From: Pedobacter sp. WC2423
GTDB taxonomy: Bacteria > Bacteroidota > Bacteroidia > Sphingobacteriales > Sphingobacteriaceae
Reading direction: 5' to 3'
Assembly: GCF_040822065.1 (NCBI RefSeq)
Contig: NZ_CP162005.1
Location: 5,704,001 to 5,768,000 of the forward strand
DNA length: 64,000 nt
The position numbers and the translations under genes were made by a program. Shown here one piece after another: positions 1 through 8,395 of this stretch. The stretch's first letter is position 1, and the number at the start of each line of letters is the position of its first letter. The notes under the pieces are model-generated. The model was not told the origin of the DNA. It did not search any database and saw nothing but the letters and a program-made list of their open reading frames with translations.

Positions 1-683
1 AGATCAGTAATGAATTCCCAAATAATGCGCAATACCGTTATCTATTGGCAGCTACTTATTATGAAAGCTGGAATACCGATGCTGCTTTAAAACATGCTGG
101 TGAAGCACTGTCTATCGACGCTAACCATAAGCAAACCTACGAATTGCTGGGAGATATATATGCTAAGCAAAATGATACGGAAAAGGCAATTGCAAATTAC
201 GAAAGAGCTTATCAATTAGATTCGCAATATCTTTTTGTTGAAGAGAAGTTGATAAAAATATATTTCAAAGCCGAAAATTATGAAGGAGTAATTCATATAT
301 GCGATAATTTAATGAGCCATGTCCCAATAGATAAATCTACAGCCAAATCCCGCGCTTTAACATCTGTTTATCTGAGTACTCTCTTGCATAAAAGCTATGG
401 ATTTGTATATCTGAAAAAGTATGAAGAAGCCATAGCGGGATTGCTACATCGCAGGAAAATGAACATTGAACTCGGCCTTCCGACTTATGCGGGGCAATAT
501 AAAGATGATGATGAATCTATTTTTAAAATGTATTATAAACTGGGTAATACAGAGGAAATTAATCAATACCGTGAATTGTTAAAACGAGAATATAAAATTA
601 GTGACGAAGAGATTAAGATCTTAGAAGAAGACGCAAAAGGCGACATTATTATAAACCGGCAAAAGTATAACATACCTTGGTAG
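1..683 (+). CDS. TPR-repeat protein, 5' end missing
   Basis: The frame is open from base 3 to the TAG at 681-683, so the gene begins left of the window and the TTG at 45 is not its start. The visible 227 residues contain helical repeats of the tetratricopeptide type, for example the stretch with 'YELLGDIYAKQ' followed by 'AIANYERAYQLD', typical of superhelical protein-binding scaffolds. No signal peptide or catalytic motif is visible in the part present. It is followed after 21 bases by a second TPR gene on the same strand, so the two are probably co-transcribed. TPR fold: confident. Role: unknown. Confidence 0.75.
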   Translation, partial: ISNEFPNNAQYRYLLAATYYESWNTDAALKHAGEALSIDANHKQTYELLGDIYAKQNDTEKAIANYERAYQLDSQYLFVEEKLIKIYFKAENYEGVIHICDNLMSHVPIDKSTAKSRALTSVYLSTLLHKSYGFVYLKKYEEAIAGLLHRRKMNIELGLPTYAGQYKDDDESIFKMYYKLGNTEEINQYRELLKREYKISDEEIKILEEDAKGDIIINRQKYNIPW

Positions 684-704
684 TACCTTGATAAATTATC
701 TGAA

Positions 705-1394
705 ATGAAACCGGACAGAAGAATACAAGAAATTCAAAATCTTTCTAATGTTCAATCAGAGGAAGGACGAATTAGAGAATCGGCACTTACTTACAGGAAG
801 CTGCAATTTTTGTATCCACAGGAAAAAGAGTTTTACATAACCTATATCCAATATCTGGAAGAGGAATCTGTAATTGCAGAATTGCTATGGAATGCTTACG
901 AAGAAAGTTTGGCGTGCTGCGACAGGGCCATTGTTAACTTACCTGTTGAAGACTCTTTTTATTTCTACCAGAAAAAATTGGAACTTTTCATTTTAATGAT
1001 AGATAATGATTTCTCCTGGTATGGGCCCCGTAAAGAAGGCATACAAAATTACATCAGAGAGCTATTGCACAATTACCCGGATAACGCTGAAATTTTAAAG
1101 CGGTTAATGGCACTGTATAGGGTTACAGGTAACCATGAAGAAGAGCAAAGACTATTGGATAAAGCTTATCAAATTGATCCAAATGACTTTACTCTCTTAA
1201 TTCAGAAGGCGATAGAGTATGAGAAAAATGAAAATTACAAAATGTCTGTTGAGATTCTGGAGAAATATATAAAGGGAAATAATCCAGTCTTATTTTATAT
1301 GGAGATCGTATACAAGAAATTGATTGATTTGAATACGAAGTTAAATAACCCGGAAAGGGCTGCGTACTATGAAAATTTATTAGACAATCTTTAA
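705..1394 (+). CDS. TPR-repeat protein
   Basis: A 229-residue soluble protein starting at ATG 705. It is made of alpha-helical repeats; the segment around residues 125-185, with 'LMALYRVTGNHEEEQRLL' and a further helix pair, has the spacing and small/aromatic residues of TPR units. There is no signal sequence or membrane segment. It lies 21 bases after the preceding TPR gene and 12 bases before the next gene on the same strand, so the three form one likely transcription unit. TPR proteins act as adaptors; which partner this one binds cannot be read from the sequence. Confidence 0.7.
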   Translation: MKPDRRIQEIQNLSNVQSEEGRIRESALTYRKLQFLYPQEKEFYITYIQYLEEESVIAELLWNAYEESLACCDRAIVNLPVEDSFYFYQKKLELFILMIDNDFSWYGPRKEGIQNYIRELLHNYPDNAEILKRLMALYRVTGNHEEEQRLLDKAYQIDPNDFTLLIQKAIEYEKNENYKMSVEILEKYIKGNNPVLFYMEIVYKKLIDLNTKLNNPERAAYYENLLDNL

Positions 1395-1406
1395 TTAAAA
1401 GATACG

Positions 1407-2204
1407 ATGATTATAACATTGAAAGAAGGCTTATCTGTTCCTTATCGTTTTAAGTTTTTTAAAAGATGCCTGTATAAAGAGAAAAAGCTTTCGGAAGTGA
1501 AAAGTAATGGTGAGTTTTTGCTGAGCATGAGTAATACAGATGGCCTGGAACTGCAATTTAAAAATAAATCATACCTGACTAGTACAACTAAAGATCCCTT
1601 GATTTTTTCGCCTGTTAAATTAAGCTATAATACAGAATCCAATGTCTTTTTTATAAAGAATAAAGAGCATCTTAAAATGCAATGGGATAAGCACAAAGAA
1701 AAATATAGAAATTCGAAGAACCTGTCCATGATTTTAGTGATTGAGAGGTTATATTTTCACGTTTTACTTGGCCTGGAATATGATTTATTATCAAGTGGCT
1801 CTTATGCCCCTTTTTTCTCAGATGTTTATAATAAAGAAATTAATGAAGATACTGTGCTCAAAGGGATGAATTGGGTTTCAAATCCTTTAAGTATCCCAGT
1901 TAAGATTAGCTATGAATTGTCAAAATACGGGAATAACATTGTTTTTTTGACTGGGGTTGTTGCCCTGGATGAAGAAAACCTTACCAGGTTAATAACAGAT
2001 AAAAACTTTCAGCAACATGCAAAGTCTTATCACTATACAAAGAACTTCACGATAAAATCGGATATTAAAGTAGTTTACGACCTGGAAACCGGCTATCTGC
2101 TTTCTTCTGTTTTTATGATAAAAATTGATGGAAAAGAAGAGGGGATTGAAGAGGAGATCTCATTCGAACTGAATCAGGAAGGAAAAAGAGTCCGGAAAAA
2201 TTAA
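1407..2204 (+). CDS. unrecognised protein, third gene of the TPR operon
   Basis: 265 residues from ATG 1407. I do not recognise a family. The protein is rich in Lys, Asn and aromatic residues, has no signal peptide or membrane helix, and its alternating hydrophobic/polar pattern in the second half ('IVFLTGVVALDEENLTRLI', then 'IKVVYDLETGYLLSSVFMI') suggests a beta-rich fold. It begins 12 bases after the second TPR gene, so it probably works with the TPR pair. It ends before a strong hairpin at 2304-2340. Coding is well supported by the long clean frame and low-GC codon use like its neighbours; function is unknown. Confidence 0.65.
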   Translation: MIITLKEGLSVPYRFKFFKRCLYKEKKLSEVKSNGEFLLSMSNTDGLELQFKNKSYLTSTTKDPLIFSPVKLSYNTESNVFFIKNKEHLKMQWDKHKEKYRNSKNLSMILVIERLYFHVLLGLEYDLLSSGSYAPFFSDVYNKEINEDTVLKGMNWVSNPLSIPVKISYELSKYGNNIVFLTGVVALDEENLTRLITDKNFQQHAKSYHYTKNFTIKSDIKVVYDLETGYLLSSVFMIKIDGKEEGIEEEISFELNQEGKRVRKN

Positions 2205-2303
2205 CTTATAAAAGCTTTATATTAGAATAGGAGAAGACATAATGGCTGCTTTTTAAAAGATCTTATTACAATACGCTGTTTAAGGTATTTTTACTCCGTA
2301 AAG

Positions 2304-2340
2304 AAGCCAGGGAGTTACTTGTATCAAGACTCCCTGGCTT
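2304..2340. terminator. bidirectional hairpin terminator
   Basis: A perfect 12-bp stem: AAGCCAGGGAGT (2304-2315) and ACTCCCTGGCTT (2329-2340) around a 13-base loop. It sits between the 3' ends of two convergent units, the TPR operon ending at 2204 and the GH5 gene ending at 2401. There is no long U-tract, but the position and stem strength fit a shared transcription end. Confidence 0.7.
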
Positions 2341-2400
2341 AAATGACATGCCAGCTAATTTTGTAAGGTGCCTGTACAGTGGCAATTTGATTTTTAACTA

Positions 2401-3447
2401 CTAATTAAGCCCCCAGCCATAGCGGAGCCGGAAAACTCCCGAGGCGTTAACCGTCGAAAGGGTGATATTATTGCCGCTTCCACCCCTTGTTTGGAGGCTG
2501 TAGCTATCACCGTCCCTAAGGCCGGGCCAGTAAACGCTTGCAATCGAATTGTTCCGGAACACGTTGCTGCTGGCTACGATGTAGGCAATTTCATTATCGG
2601 ATTGCGGCCCGTTTTGGTAGTCTTTGCCACTGCTCATGGTCGCGCCGAATTCCGTGACCACAGTCCGCGAGCCGTAGCTTCCGTACCTGCTTTTCCAGTC
2701 AGTTTCCCATGCCGGCTCGGAACGGTTTGCCCAATATGCATAATTGTGCAGGGATAGCAGGCAAGAGGTAAACCGGCTGTCGGCACCTACCCCGGTCACA
2801 TTTTCAGAATACCCGGTGCCGCTCAGCAGGATGCGGCCTTTAGGTACGCTGGAATAATTGGAGAGCCACTGCGCATAAATTGAGGTCAGGTCTGTCAGGC
2901 TGTAACCGTATGGCTCGTTAAATACTTCGAAATAAACATTGTTGTTATTGCCGTACTTGGTGACAACGGTTTGCCACATGGTCCAGAAAGCAGTAAGGTC
3001 ATCAATTTTACCATCGTTGTGCGATGAGCTGTCCCAGCAGCCCAAAATTACCTTGAAGCCTTTGCTAAGAGCCTTGTCGATAGCTCCATTGTAGGCACTC
3101 CACCATACTGAAGAAACGCTTGGCGGATTGATGGGCATTCTGATGGTGTTTACGCCCGAAATGTTGTTCGTGAACCCGGTAAGTATGCCGTTAGTCTTGG
3201 CCTGAACCGTGCTGTAGTTATCCGAAGCCGTCAGTCCGGACGGAATTACCCAGCTGTCCTGAAAGTTGTCCCGTCCGTCTGCCCAGTTTACCCCTGCAAT
3301 AGAGGCAGCACCTGCCGCCAACGTGCTCAGCGATGCCGGCTTAGTTTCGGCAGTTTGCGCTTCCGACTGTGGAGAAAACCCGGCCTGCTGCTTTTTACAT
3401 CCGCAGAAGGAATAAATTAAACAAAGTAGTATTAAGCTCTTTTTCAT
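2401..3447 (-). CDS. glycoside hydrolase family 5 (endoglucanase-like) lipoprotein
   Basis: 348 residues. The N-terminus is a lipoprotein signal with lipobox ending at Cys17 ('SFCGC' then KK), so the enzyme should be anchored in a membrane after export. The mature part carries GH5 hallmarks: 'VYFEVFNEP' with the acid/base Glu178 and 'VVTEFG' with the nucleophile Glu266, spaced as in (beta/alpha)8 retaining endo-glycosidases. The substrate is probably a beta-linked glucan or mannan; the subfamily cannot be assigned by eye. It stands alone, transcribed toward the 2304-2340 hairpin. Its base composition is unusual: 34 of 60 bases in 2401-2460 are G or C against 18 of 60 in 1801-1860, suggesting recent acquisition. 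Confidence 0.88.
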   Translation of the reverse strand: MKKSLILLCLIYSFCGCKKQQAGFSPQSEAQTAETKPASLSTLAAGAASIAGVNWADGRDNFQDSWVIPSGLTASDNYSTVQAKTNGILTGFTNNISGVNTIRMPINPPSVSSVWWSAYNGAIDKALSKGFKVILGCWDSSSHNDGKIDDLTAFWTMWQTVVTKYGNNNNVYFEVFNEPYGYSLTDLTSIYAQWLSNYSSVPKGRILLSGTGYSENVTGVGADSRFTSCLLSLHNYAYWANRSEPAWETDWKSRYGSYGSRTVVTEFGATMSSGKDYQNGPQSDNEIAYIVASSNVFRNNSIASVYWPGLRDGDSYSLQTRGGSGNNITLSTVNASGVFRLRYGWGLN

Positions 3448-3757
3448 ATCATTTGGTTTTTTGGTTTATAATTGAGTTTGTTGGCATGCATTGTCAGTGC
3501 CCTCTTAACGATCTTTCTGATAGTCAGTCAGGAACGGTTCGTAATGGCATTTTATAGCAAAGTAATTGTAAAAGAAAGCCGGAGGCTTCCGATTGATGTT
3601 TATAATTTCATACTAAGCTAATGGGTTGACATGAAGGTTATGGGGGGACAACTCACATTTTTGAGGGGGTAAAGCAAGAACAACCGGTCTTTTTGTGATT
3701 AGTGTAATATTTGCAGTTAATGCTTCAACTTAGATAGCCAATAGCCAGACTATTTAT
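3448..3757. other. intergenic stretch upstream of the GH5 gene
   Basis: About 310 bases between the GH5 start codon and the aldo/keto reductase remnant. I see no reading frame of substance, no convincing TAnnTTTG promoter for the GH5 gene, and no repeat. A G-rich tract (about 3640-3670) interrupts otherwise AT-rich sequence. It may contain more decayed parts of the gene whose 3' remnant follows. Confidence 0.4.
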
Positions 3758-3963
3758 GTTCACCCTAAAGCCTTGTTAAAGGTTGCGCTAAGTACCAGCT
3801 ACTCCCTGCGGAAGCCTGTTTTGGTTACGTCAGGCAAATTAGCGATATTCAGCGTATTGCTATGAGTACAACCCTGCCTGAAAAGGTACAAGATAATATA
3901 GATATGATTTACAAAGAGATACCAGCAGCATTTTGGCTGGAGCTCGATAAAATAAAAAACTAA
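3758..3963 (+). pseudogene. decayed 3' end of an aldo/keto reductase (D-threo-aldose dehydrogenase type)
   Basis: Translation of 3841-3963 gives a clean C-terminus containing 'STTLPEKVQDNIDMIYKEIP' then 'AAFWLELDKIKN' and TAA at 3961-3963. This resembles the final helices of sugar aldo/keto reductases such as D-threo-aldose/L-fucose dehydrogenase ('...VxxNL...IPxxFWxxL'). From 3758 another frame ('VHPKALLKVAL') appears to carry the preceding segment, so at least one frameshift separates them and stop codons block the frame upstream. The TAA overlaps the ATG of the following dehydrogenase (TAATG at 3961-3965), a relic of operon coupling. Confidence is good for the last 40 residues, lower for the upstream part. 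Confidence 0.6.
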
Positions 3964-4978
3964 TGTTAACACTACAATTGTTAAGTCCTGGAAATTTTCA
4001 ATATAAAAACCTCCCCATGCCCGAAAGGGGGGCTGGTCATGCCCTTATCAAGTTAAATAGGGTAGGTATTTGTGGAACGGACTATCACGCCTATACCGGC
4101 AATCAGCCTTTTTTTCTTATCCCCGGATATTAGGTCATGAAATTTGTGGAACGGTAGCAGCAATAGAGGATAACGGGTCTTTCAATGAGGGAGACCTGGT
4201 CACCATTTTACCTTACCTCAACTGTGGTAAATGTATCGCTTGCAAGAATAACCGTGAAAATTGCTGTACCCATCTCAGTGTTTTGGGGGTTCATCAGGAT
4301 GGTGCATTGAGCGAATTTATCAGTGTACCAACGCAGTTCCTCATCCCGTCAAGGGGGCTGGGTGCAGATGAGCTTGCGTTAGTAGAACCGCTGGCTATAG
4401 CTGCCCATGGTGTTGCAACTGCACAGGTATCGCCGGGAGAAACGGTACTCGTGCTTGGTGCAGGCCCTATAGGAATTGGGACGGCTGCAATCGCTAAAAT
4501 AAAGGGTGCTAAAGTCATTTTGGCAGATTTTAATAAAACAAGGCTGGATTATTGCGCCAGCCAGCTCGGAATAAGCCTGCTGATTAACCTTAGTGAAGAG
4601 GACATGCGTTCAGGCATTTGCCGTTTGCTTGGTGAAGAATTTCCCCTTGTCATTATCGATTGCAGCGGAAATTTACAGGCCATTAACGGGGCGCTGAATT
4701 TTCTGGCCCACAGCGGACGCATTGTGCTGATTGGTCTTCAAAAACAGGAAATCGTTTTAAGTCATCCGGAATTTCATAAAAGGGAAGCTTCGTTAAAAAG
4801 CAGCCGGAATGCCCTTCGGGAAGATTTCAACTTTGTTATAGATTGCCTTTTGGAAAATAAAATTCCCGTCAGCACATTTATTAGTCATCGCGTTAAATTT
4901 CAGGATTTGGCGCATGACTTTCCAACACTTTCCGATCCAAAGCAAATGGTTATAAAAGCGATGGTGAATTTTGATTAA
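3963..4978 (+). pseudogene. zinc-dependent medium-chain alcohol dehydrogenase, frameshifted
   Basis: The true start is ATG 3963. This frame gives 'MLTLQLLSPGN' and, further on, 'NRVGICGTDYHAYTG' with the catalytic-zinc Cys, then hits TAG after 'FFLIPGY'. The rest is one frame away: 'RILGHEICGTVAA' (GHE motif), the structural-zinc loop 'CGKCIACKNNRENCC', the Rossmann turn 'GAGPIGIG', to TAA at 4978. The break is at the seven-T run 4109-4115; eight Ts would restore one 338-codon gene. Either a real 1-base deletion or a sequence error. Substrate is probably a polyol or sugar acid; with the aldo/keto reductase remnant it recalls oxidative L-fucose-type gene sets, which is inference. A 302-residue product from ATG 4070 would lack the catalytic Cys. 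Confidence 0.82.
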
Positions 4979-5118
4979 ATATGTCAAAACCAAAGTTTGG
5001 CCTCTATTTATCCTGGATTTATTGAAGGCACTTGATCAACATAACTTTATTTGTTACGGTTAAAACAGTTTTTGAGCGGGTACCAGCTGGAGCAAAATCC
5101 GGAATCGCTATATATTCA

Positions 5119-6048
5119 TCAACTAAATGATGCTCTGAATGCTAATGGTGAAAGATTGGTTTTCGCTTTAAACAACTTATTGAAAGATTGTGAATGCTCA
5201 AAGCCAAGCTGGTAAGCAATCTCGCTTACAGATAAATTTGTTGTAGAAAGCTGTTGTTTAGCCTTTTCAATAAGCTTCTGATGGATATGTTGCTGTGCGG
5301 TCAGCCCGGTGAGCGTTTTAAGAAGTCCGCTTAAATAATCAGGCGATACATGAAGATGTTCCGAAAGATAAGTAACGGTCGGCAATCCACCATTCCTGGC
5401 ATTTACATCATTAAAATACTCTACTAGTTTTTCGTTAACGCGATCCAGTAGCTCGTGACTGGTTTTCCTCCTGGTCATAAACTGCCGCTGATAAAAGCGG
5501 TCCGAATAGTTCAGCAACGATTCCATCTGGTTGATAATGATGTCATGGCTGAACTTATCCATATTGTTGTGATACTCCTGTCTGATGTTACCCACGCTCT
5601 GCATCAGGGTCGCTTCTTCTTTATCTGAAAGGAACAAAGCTTCATTGACTGCGTAGTCAAAAAAACCGTACTGTCCGATCTTCTTAGCCAAAGGTGTGTT
5701 CCAGAGAAAGTCGGGATGGAAAAGCAGCAACCAGCCTGATTGCTCAGGACTTGCGTATTTCTGCGGATCAAAACTACTGATCTGGCCGGGTGACATAAAA
5801 CTAAGTACGCCTTCGTCAAAATCATAAGATTGCTGCCCGTATTTGAATTTAACAGGAGACTGGAAGCCTCTTTTAAGAGAAATGTTATAGAAGCCATTGA
5901 TCACACTACCCGGTATCCCTGCTGGTATATGCTCAAACGGTTTGATGTCAATAACGCTGATCAGCGGATGCCCGGGCGCCGGAGCACCCAGGATCTTATG
6001 AAAATCACTGATCGTTTTGATCTGGTATGGCTGGTTTTTTTCCATCAT
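5119..6048 (-). CDS. AraC-family transcriptional regulator
   Basis: 309 residues. The C-terminal part, about residues 205-305, is a double helix-turn-helix of the AraC/XylS type: 'VTYLSEHLHVSPDYLSGLLK' and 'LSVSEIAYQLGFEHSQSFNK' followed by 'LFKAKTNLSPLAFR'. The N-terminal part is a variable sensor domain seen in Bacteroidota AraC proteins. It starts 9 bases after the stop of the NmrA-type reductase gene on the same strand, so the two are co-transcribed and the regulator probably controls that operon. No recognisable effector. Confidence 0.9.
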   Translation of the reverse strand: MMEKNQPYQIKTISDFHKILGAPAPGHPLISVIDIKPFEHIPAGIPGSVINGFYNISLKRGFQSPVKFKYGQQSYDFDEGVLSFMSPGQISSFDPQKYASPEQSGWLLLFHPDFLWNTPLAKKIGQYGFFDYAVNEALFLSDKEEATLMQSVGNIRQEYHNNMDKFSHDIIINQMESLLNYSDRFYQRQFMTRRKTSHELLDRVNEKLVEYFNDVNARNGGLPTVTYLSEHLHVSPDYLSGLLKTLTGLTAQQHIHQKLIEKAKQQLSTTNLSVSEIAYQLGFEHSQSFNKLFKAKTNLSPLAFRASFS

Positions 6049-6057
6049 GCAAGTTGA

Positions 6058-6981
6058 TTATTTATTTTGATAATTTTTGACTGCCTGTGCTACAGCTTGT
6101 TTATAGGATAGTGGTTTGCGCGGCAATAGTTTCCTGATTGCCGATGGGTCACCGGTCAGGTCTTCGCCCAATCCGCCCAGTGCCCCTTTGATGGCTCCCT
6201 TTGGTGATCTGGTTATACGTTCTATTAATGGCGCAGCAAAGCGTAAAAGGCCAAGTGGAATATGTACTTTCCTAGGATGAGCATGACCAACGACGTCTGC
6301 CGCTTCATCGATCAGCTGATCACCCGTTAATATATCATCACTGCCCACTTCATAGCACTGCCCATAAGCTTTCGGTTCTTGTAAAACACCTTTCAGGTTA
6401 TAAACCAGGTCGTCAATGGCAATGCTCCGAAACTTGTTCCGGCCGTTCCCTATTACAAAAGCGATGCTTTTTTGCGCATTTGCCAGCACCATATTAAATC
6501 CCTGTCCGCCAATCCCTACGATCATGCCCGGCTGGATCACGGTCACATCCAGACCACTGTTCAAAAGATATTGTTGTGTTTTCCAGCGACCACCGGTCCA
6601 GGTGTCTTTGGCATCAGCAGAAATGCCCAGGGAAGTAACGTAGATAATGCGGTGCACACCATGCATTCTGCAGCCTTCCACAATATTATTCAGCGCGTTC
6701 ATTTCGATTTCCATAAAACCCTGCTCTGCTGTGCCTTTGTGCTGAGGCGCCAGGGTGTGGATGGAAACATATACTGCATCCACAGACTCAAGCGCATGCT
6801 GCACAGATTCAGAATCTGTGAAATCGCCTTTGACGATCTCGCAGCCATCATGTTGCGCTAATTCCTTTAATTTATCCGGGCTACGTGCAAGGCAGCGTAC
6901 GGTATAACCTTCGGCTAATAACTGGTTTGTTAAGTAACCGCCAATAAACCCTGATGCACCAATAACTAAAATCCTTTTCAT
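6058..6981 (-). CDS. NmrA/atypical-SDR NAD(P)-binding oxidoreductase
   Basis: The chosen start is the ATG at 6981, giving 'MKRILVIGASGFIGGYL', a textbook N-terminal dinucleotide-binding turn (GASGFIG). An upstream in-frame start at 7038 would add 19 residues that do not look like family sequence. The 307-residue product is an atypical short-chain dehydrogenase of the NmrA/epimerase-like group; 'VQHALESVDAVYVSIHTL' and 'TVIQPGMIVG' match the usual second and fourth blocks. Such proteins bind NAD(P)H and act as reductases or redox sensors. It is the first gene of an operon with the AraC regulator 9 bases downstream. Substrate unknown. Confidence 0.85.
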   Translation of the reverse strand: MKRILVIGASGFIGGYLTNQLLAEGYTVRCLARSPDKLKELAQHDGCEIVKGDFTDSESVQHALESVDAVYVSIHTLAPQHKGTAEQGFMEIEMNALNNIVEGCRMHGVHRIIYVTSLGISADAKDTWTGGRWKTQQYLLNSGLDVTVIQPGMIVGIGGQGFNMVLANAQKSIAFVIGNGRNKFRSIAIDDLVYNLKGVLQEPKAYGQCYEVGSDDILTGDQLIDEAADVVGHAHPRKVHIPLGLLRFAAPLIERITRSPKGAIKGALGGLGEDLTGDPSAIRKLLPRKPLSYKQAVAQAVKNYQNK

Positions 6982-7189
6982 AATTAATTTATTTGTTGAG
7001 GTAAAGGTCTTCACAAATGAGGTGCAGAATGTGTCCAAATCAGGTTAGGTTGTAGCCGAAACTGGTAGGAGGGAGTCCGGCAGATTTATAGCGTATCAAT
7101 TCACAAGTTGGTTCAGAGGCGCTGATTTCCAGGAATGGGATTCTACATCGAAATTCTGAAACCAGATGACGATTTTGTAACTTACCATT

Positions 7190-8281
7190 ATGCTGCTACC
7201 CAAAACTATAAGAAATATTAAGCGTGTTGTTCCTTTCGGAGTATTATGGTTTATTTTCGGCCTTATTTATATCATGCTGGAGAAAGGGATTATTGGAAAC
7301 CTGGACCATTATCCCTCTACGGGCGTCGATTACGACTTTGTAAGAAACATTCTTTTAGTCCCATTATCAGGCCTGATGATGGGACTATTGACCGGGATAA
7401 TGGAAATTGGTTATTTCCATAAGTGGTTTATCAAAAACAGTTTCACTAAAAAGATCATCTTCAAATCCCTTATTTATCTGGTCATTGTGATCGTGTTCCT
7501 GATCATTATTACTTTCACCAACACCTTGTATACCTATAACGTACATTCTATCAGAGGTTTGGCATCGCCGGCATGGGCATTTTTCACCAACTATGCCGTG
7601 ATCGGTATTATGGTTTACATTGCCTCAATAATTGTGATTACCCAATTATACGCTGAATTCAGCCAAAGCATTGGAGTGGGCACATTGAGTAATTTTTTCC
7701 TGGGGACTTATCATCACCCGGTAGAAGAAGAAAGGATATTTATGTTTCTGGATATGAAGTCTTCCACTACGATTGCGGAAAAATTGGGTCATGTGAGATA
7801 TTTTCAAATGCTAAAGGAGTACTTCTCCGATCTTTCGGTCGCTGTTATTGACTATGCAGGCACCATCTATCAATACGCGGGTGATGAGATGATTATCAGC
7901 TGGAAATTAAAAGAGGGATTAAAAAATAGTAACGGTATTGAGTGTTTTTTTGCTATGAAACGCGCTTTGGAAATGCAGGCTGAAAAATATAATAGCCAGT
8001 TTGGATTATTACCGGACTTTAAAGCTGGTTTGCATTGTGGAATGGTAACTGCCGGGGAGATCGGATCGCTGAAAAAAGAAATCATCTTCACTGGGGACGT
8101 CCTTAATACTTCAGCAAGGATTCAGGGACTTTGCAATCATTACCAGGCTGATTTGCTGATATCAGAAGATCTGGCACAATTGCTTCGGCTTCCGGCCAAA
8201 TACGAAATGAGATCTGTTGGAAAAAACTTATTAAAAGGCCGGGTCAGGACCATGGAGATATTTGCTGTTTCAATGGAATAA
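7190..8281 (+). CDS. membrane-bound class III adenylate/guanylate cyclase
   Basis: 363 residues. Four predicted membrane helices occupy roughly residues 13-31, 54-75, 90-111 and 134-155. A cytoplasmic class III cyclase domain follows (about 180-360): 'FMFLDMKSST' with metal Asp188, 'YQYAGDEMIISW' with metal Asp232, and 'FTGDVLNTSARIQ' for the nucleotide pocket. The family makes cAMP or cGMP from ATP or GTP; the residues deciding between them cannot be judged reliably here. It stands as a single gene ending at a strong hairpin (8290-8332). The four-helix N-terminus could sense membrane or small-molecule signals, which is inference. Confidence 0.9.
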   Translation: MLLPKTIRNIKRVVPFGVLWFIFGLIYIMLEKGIIGNLDHYPSTGVDYDFVRNILLVPLSGLMMGLLTGIMEIGYFHKWFIKNSFTKKIIFKSLIYLVIVIVFLIIITFTNTLYTYNVHSIRGLASPAWAFFTNYAVIGIMVYIASIIVITQLYAEFSQSIGVGTLSNFFLGTYHHPVEEERIFMFLDMKSSTTIAEKLGHVRYFQMLKEYFSDLSVAVIDYAGTIYQYAGDEMIISWKLKEGLKNSNGIECFFAMKRALEMQAEKYNSQFGLLPDFKAGLHCGMVTAGEIGSLKKEIIFTGDVLNTSARIQGLCNHYQADLLISEDLAQLLRLPAKYEMRSVGKNLLKGRVRTMEIFAVSME

Positions 8282-8289
8282 CCTACTGA

Positions 8290-8332
8290 ACTTATATATG
8301 GTGAAAAGGAGCTGTTTTCACCATATATAAGT
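8290..8332. terminator. 18-bp perfect hairpin between convergent genes
   Basis: Arms 8290-8307 (ACTTATATATGGTGAAAA) and 8315-8332 (exact reverse complement) with a 7-base loop. The A-run next to the loop and the AT-rich ends make it usable in both directions. It lies between the cyclase stop at 8281 and the oxidoreductase stop at 8396, so it probably ends both transcripts. Confidence 0.8.
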
Positions 8333-8395
8333 CAGGCAGAATGGCTGCGGTATATGATCAGGAAATTATACATCCTGAGCTGTTTAAAAGTAGCG

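Noticed and set aside
4979..5020. A short plus-strand reading frame beginning MSKPKFGLYLSW after the dehydrogenase
   Set aside because: It stops after 14 codons and no further homologous stretch could be found; it may be a relic of the next operon gene but cannot be supported.
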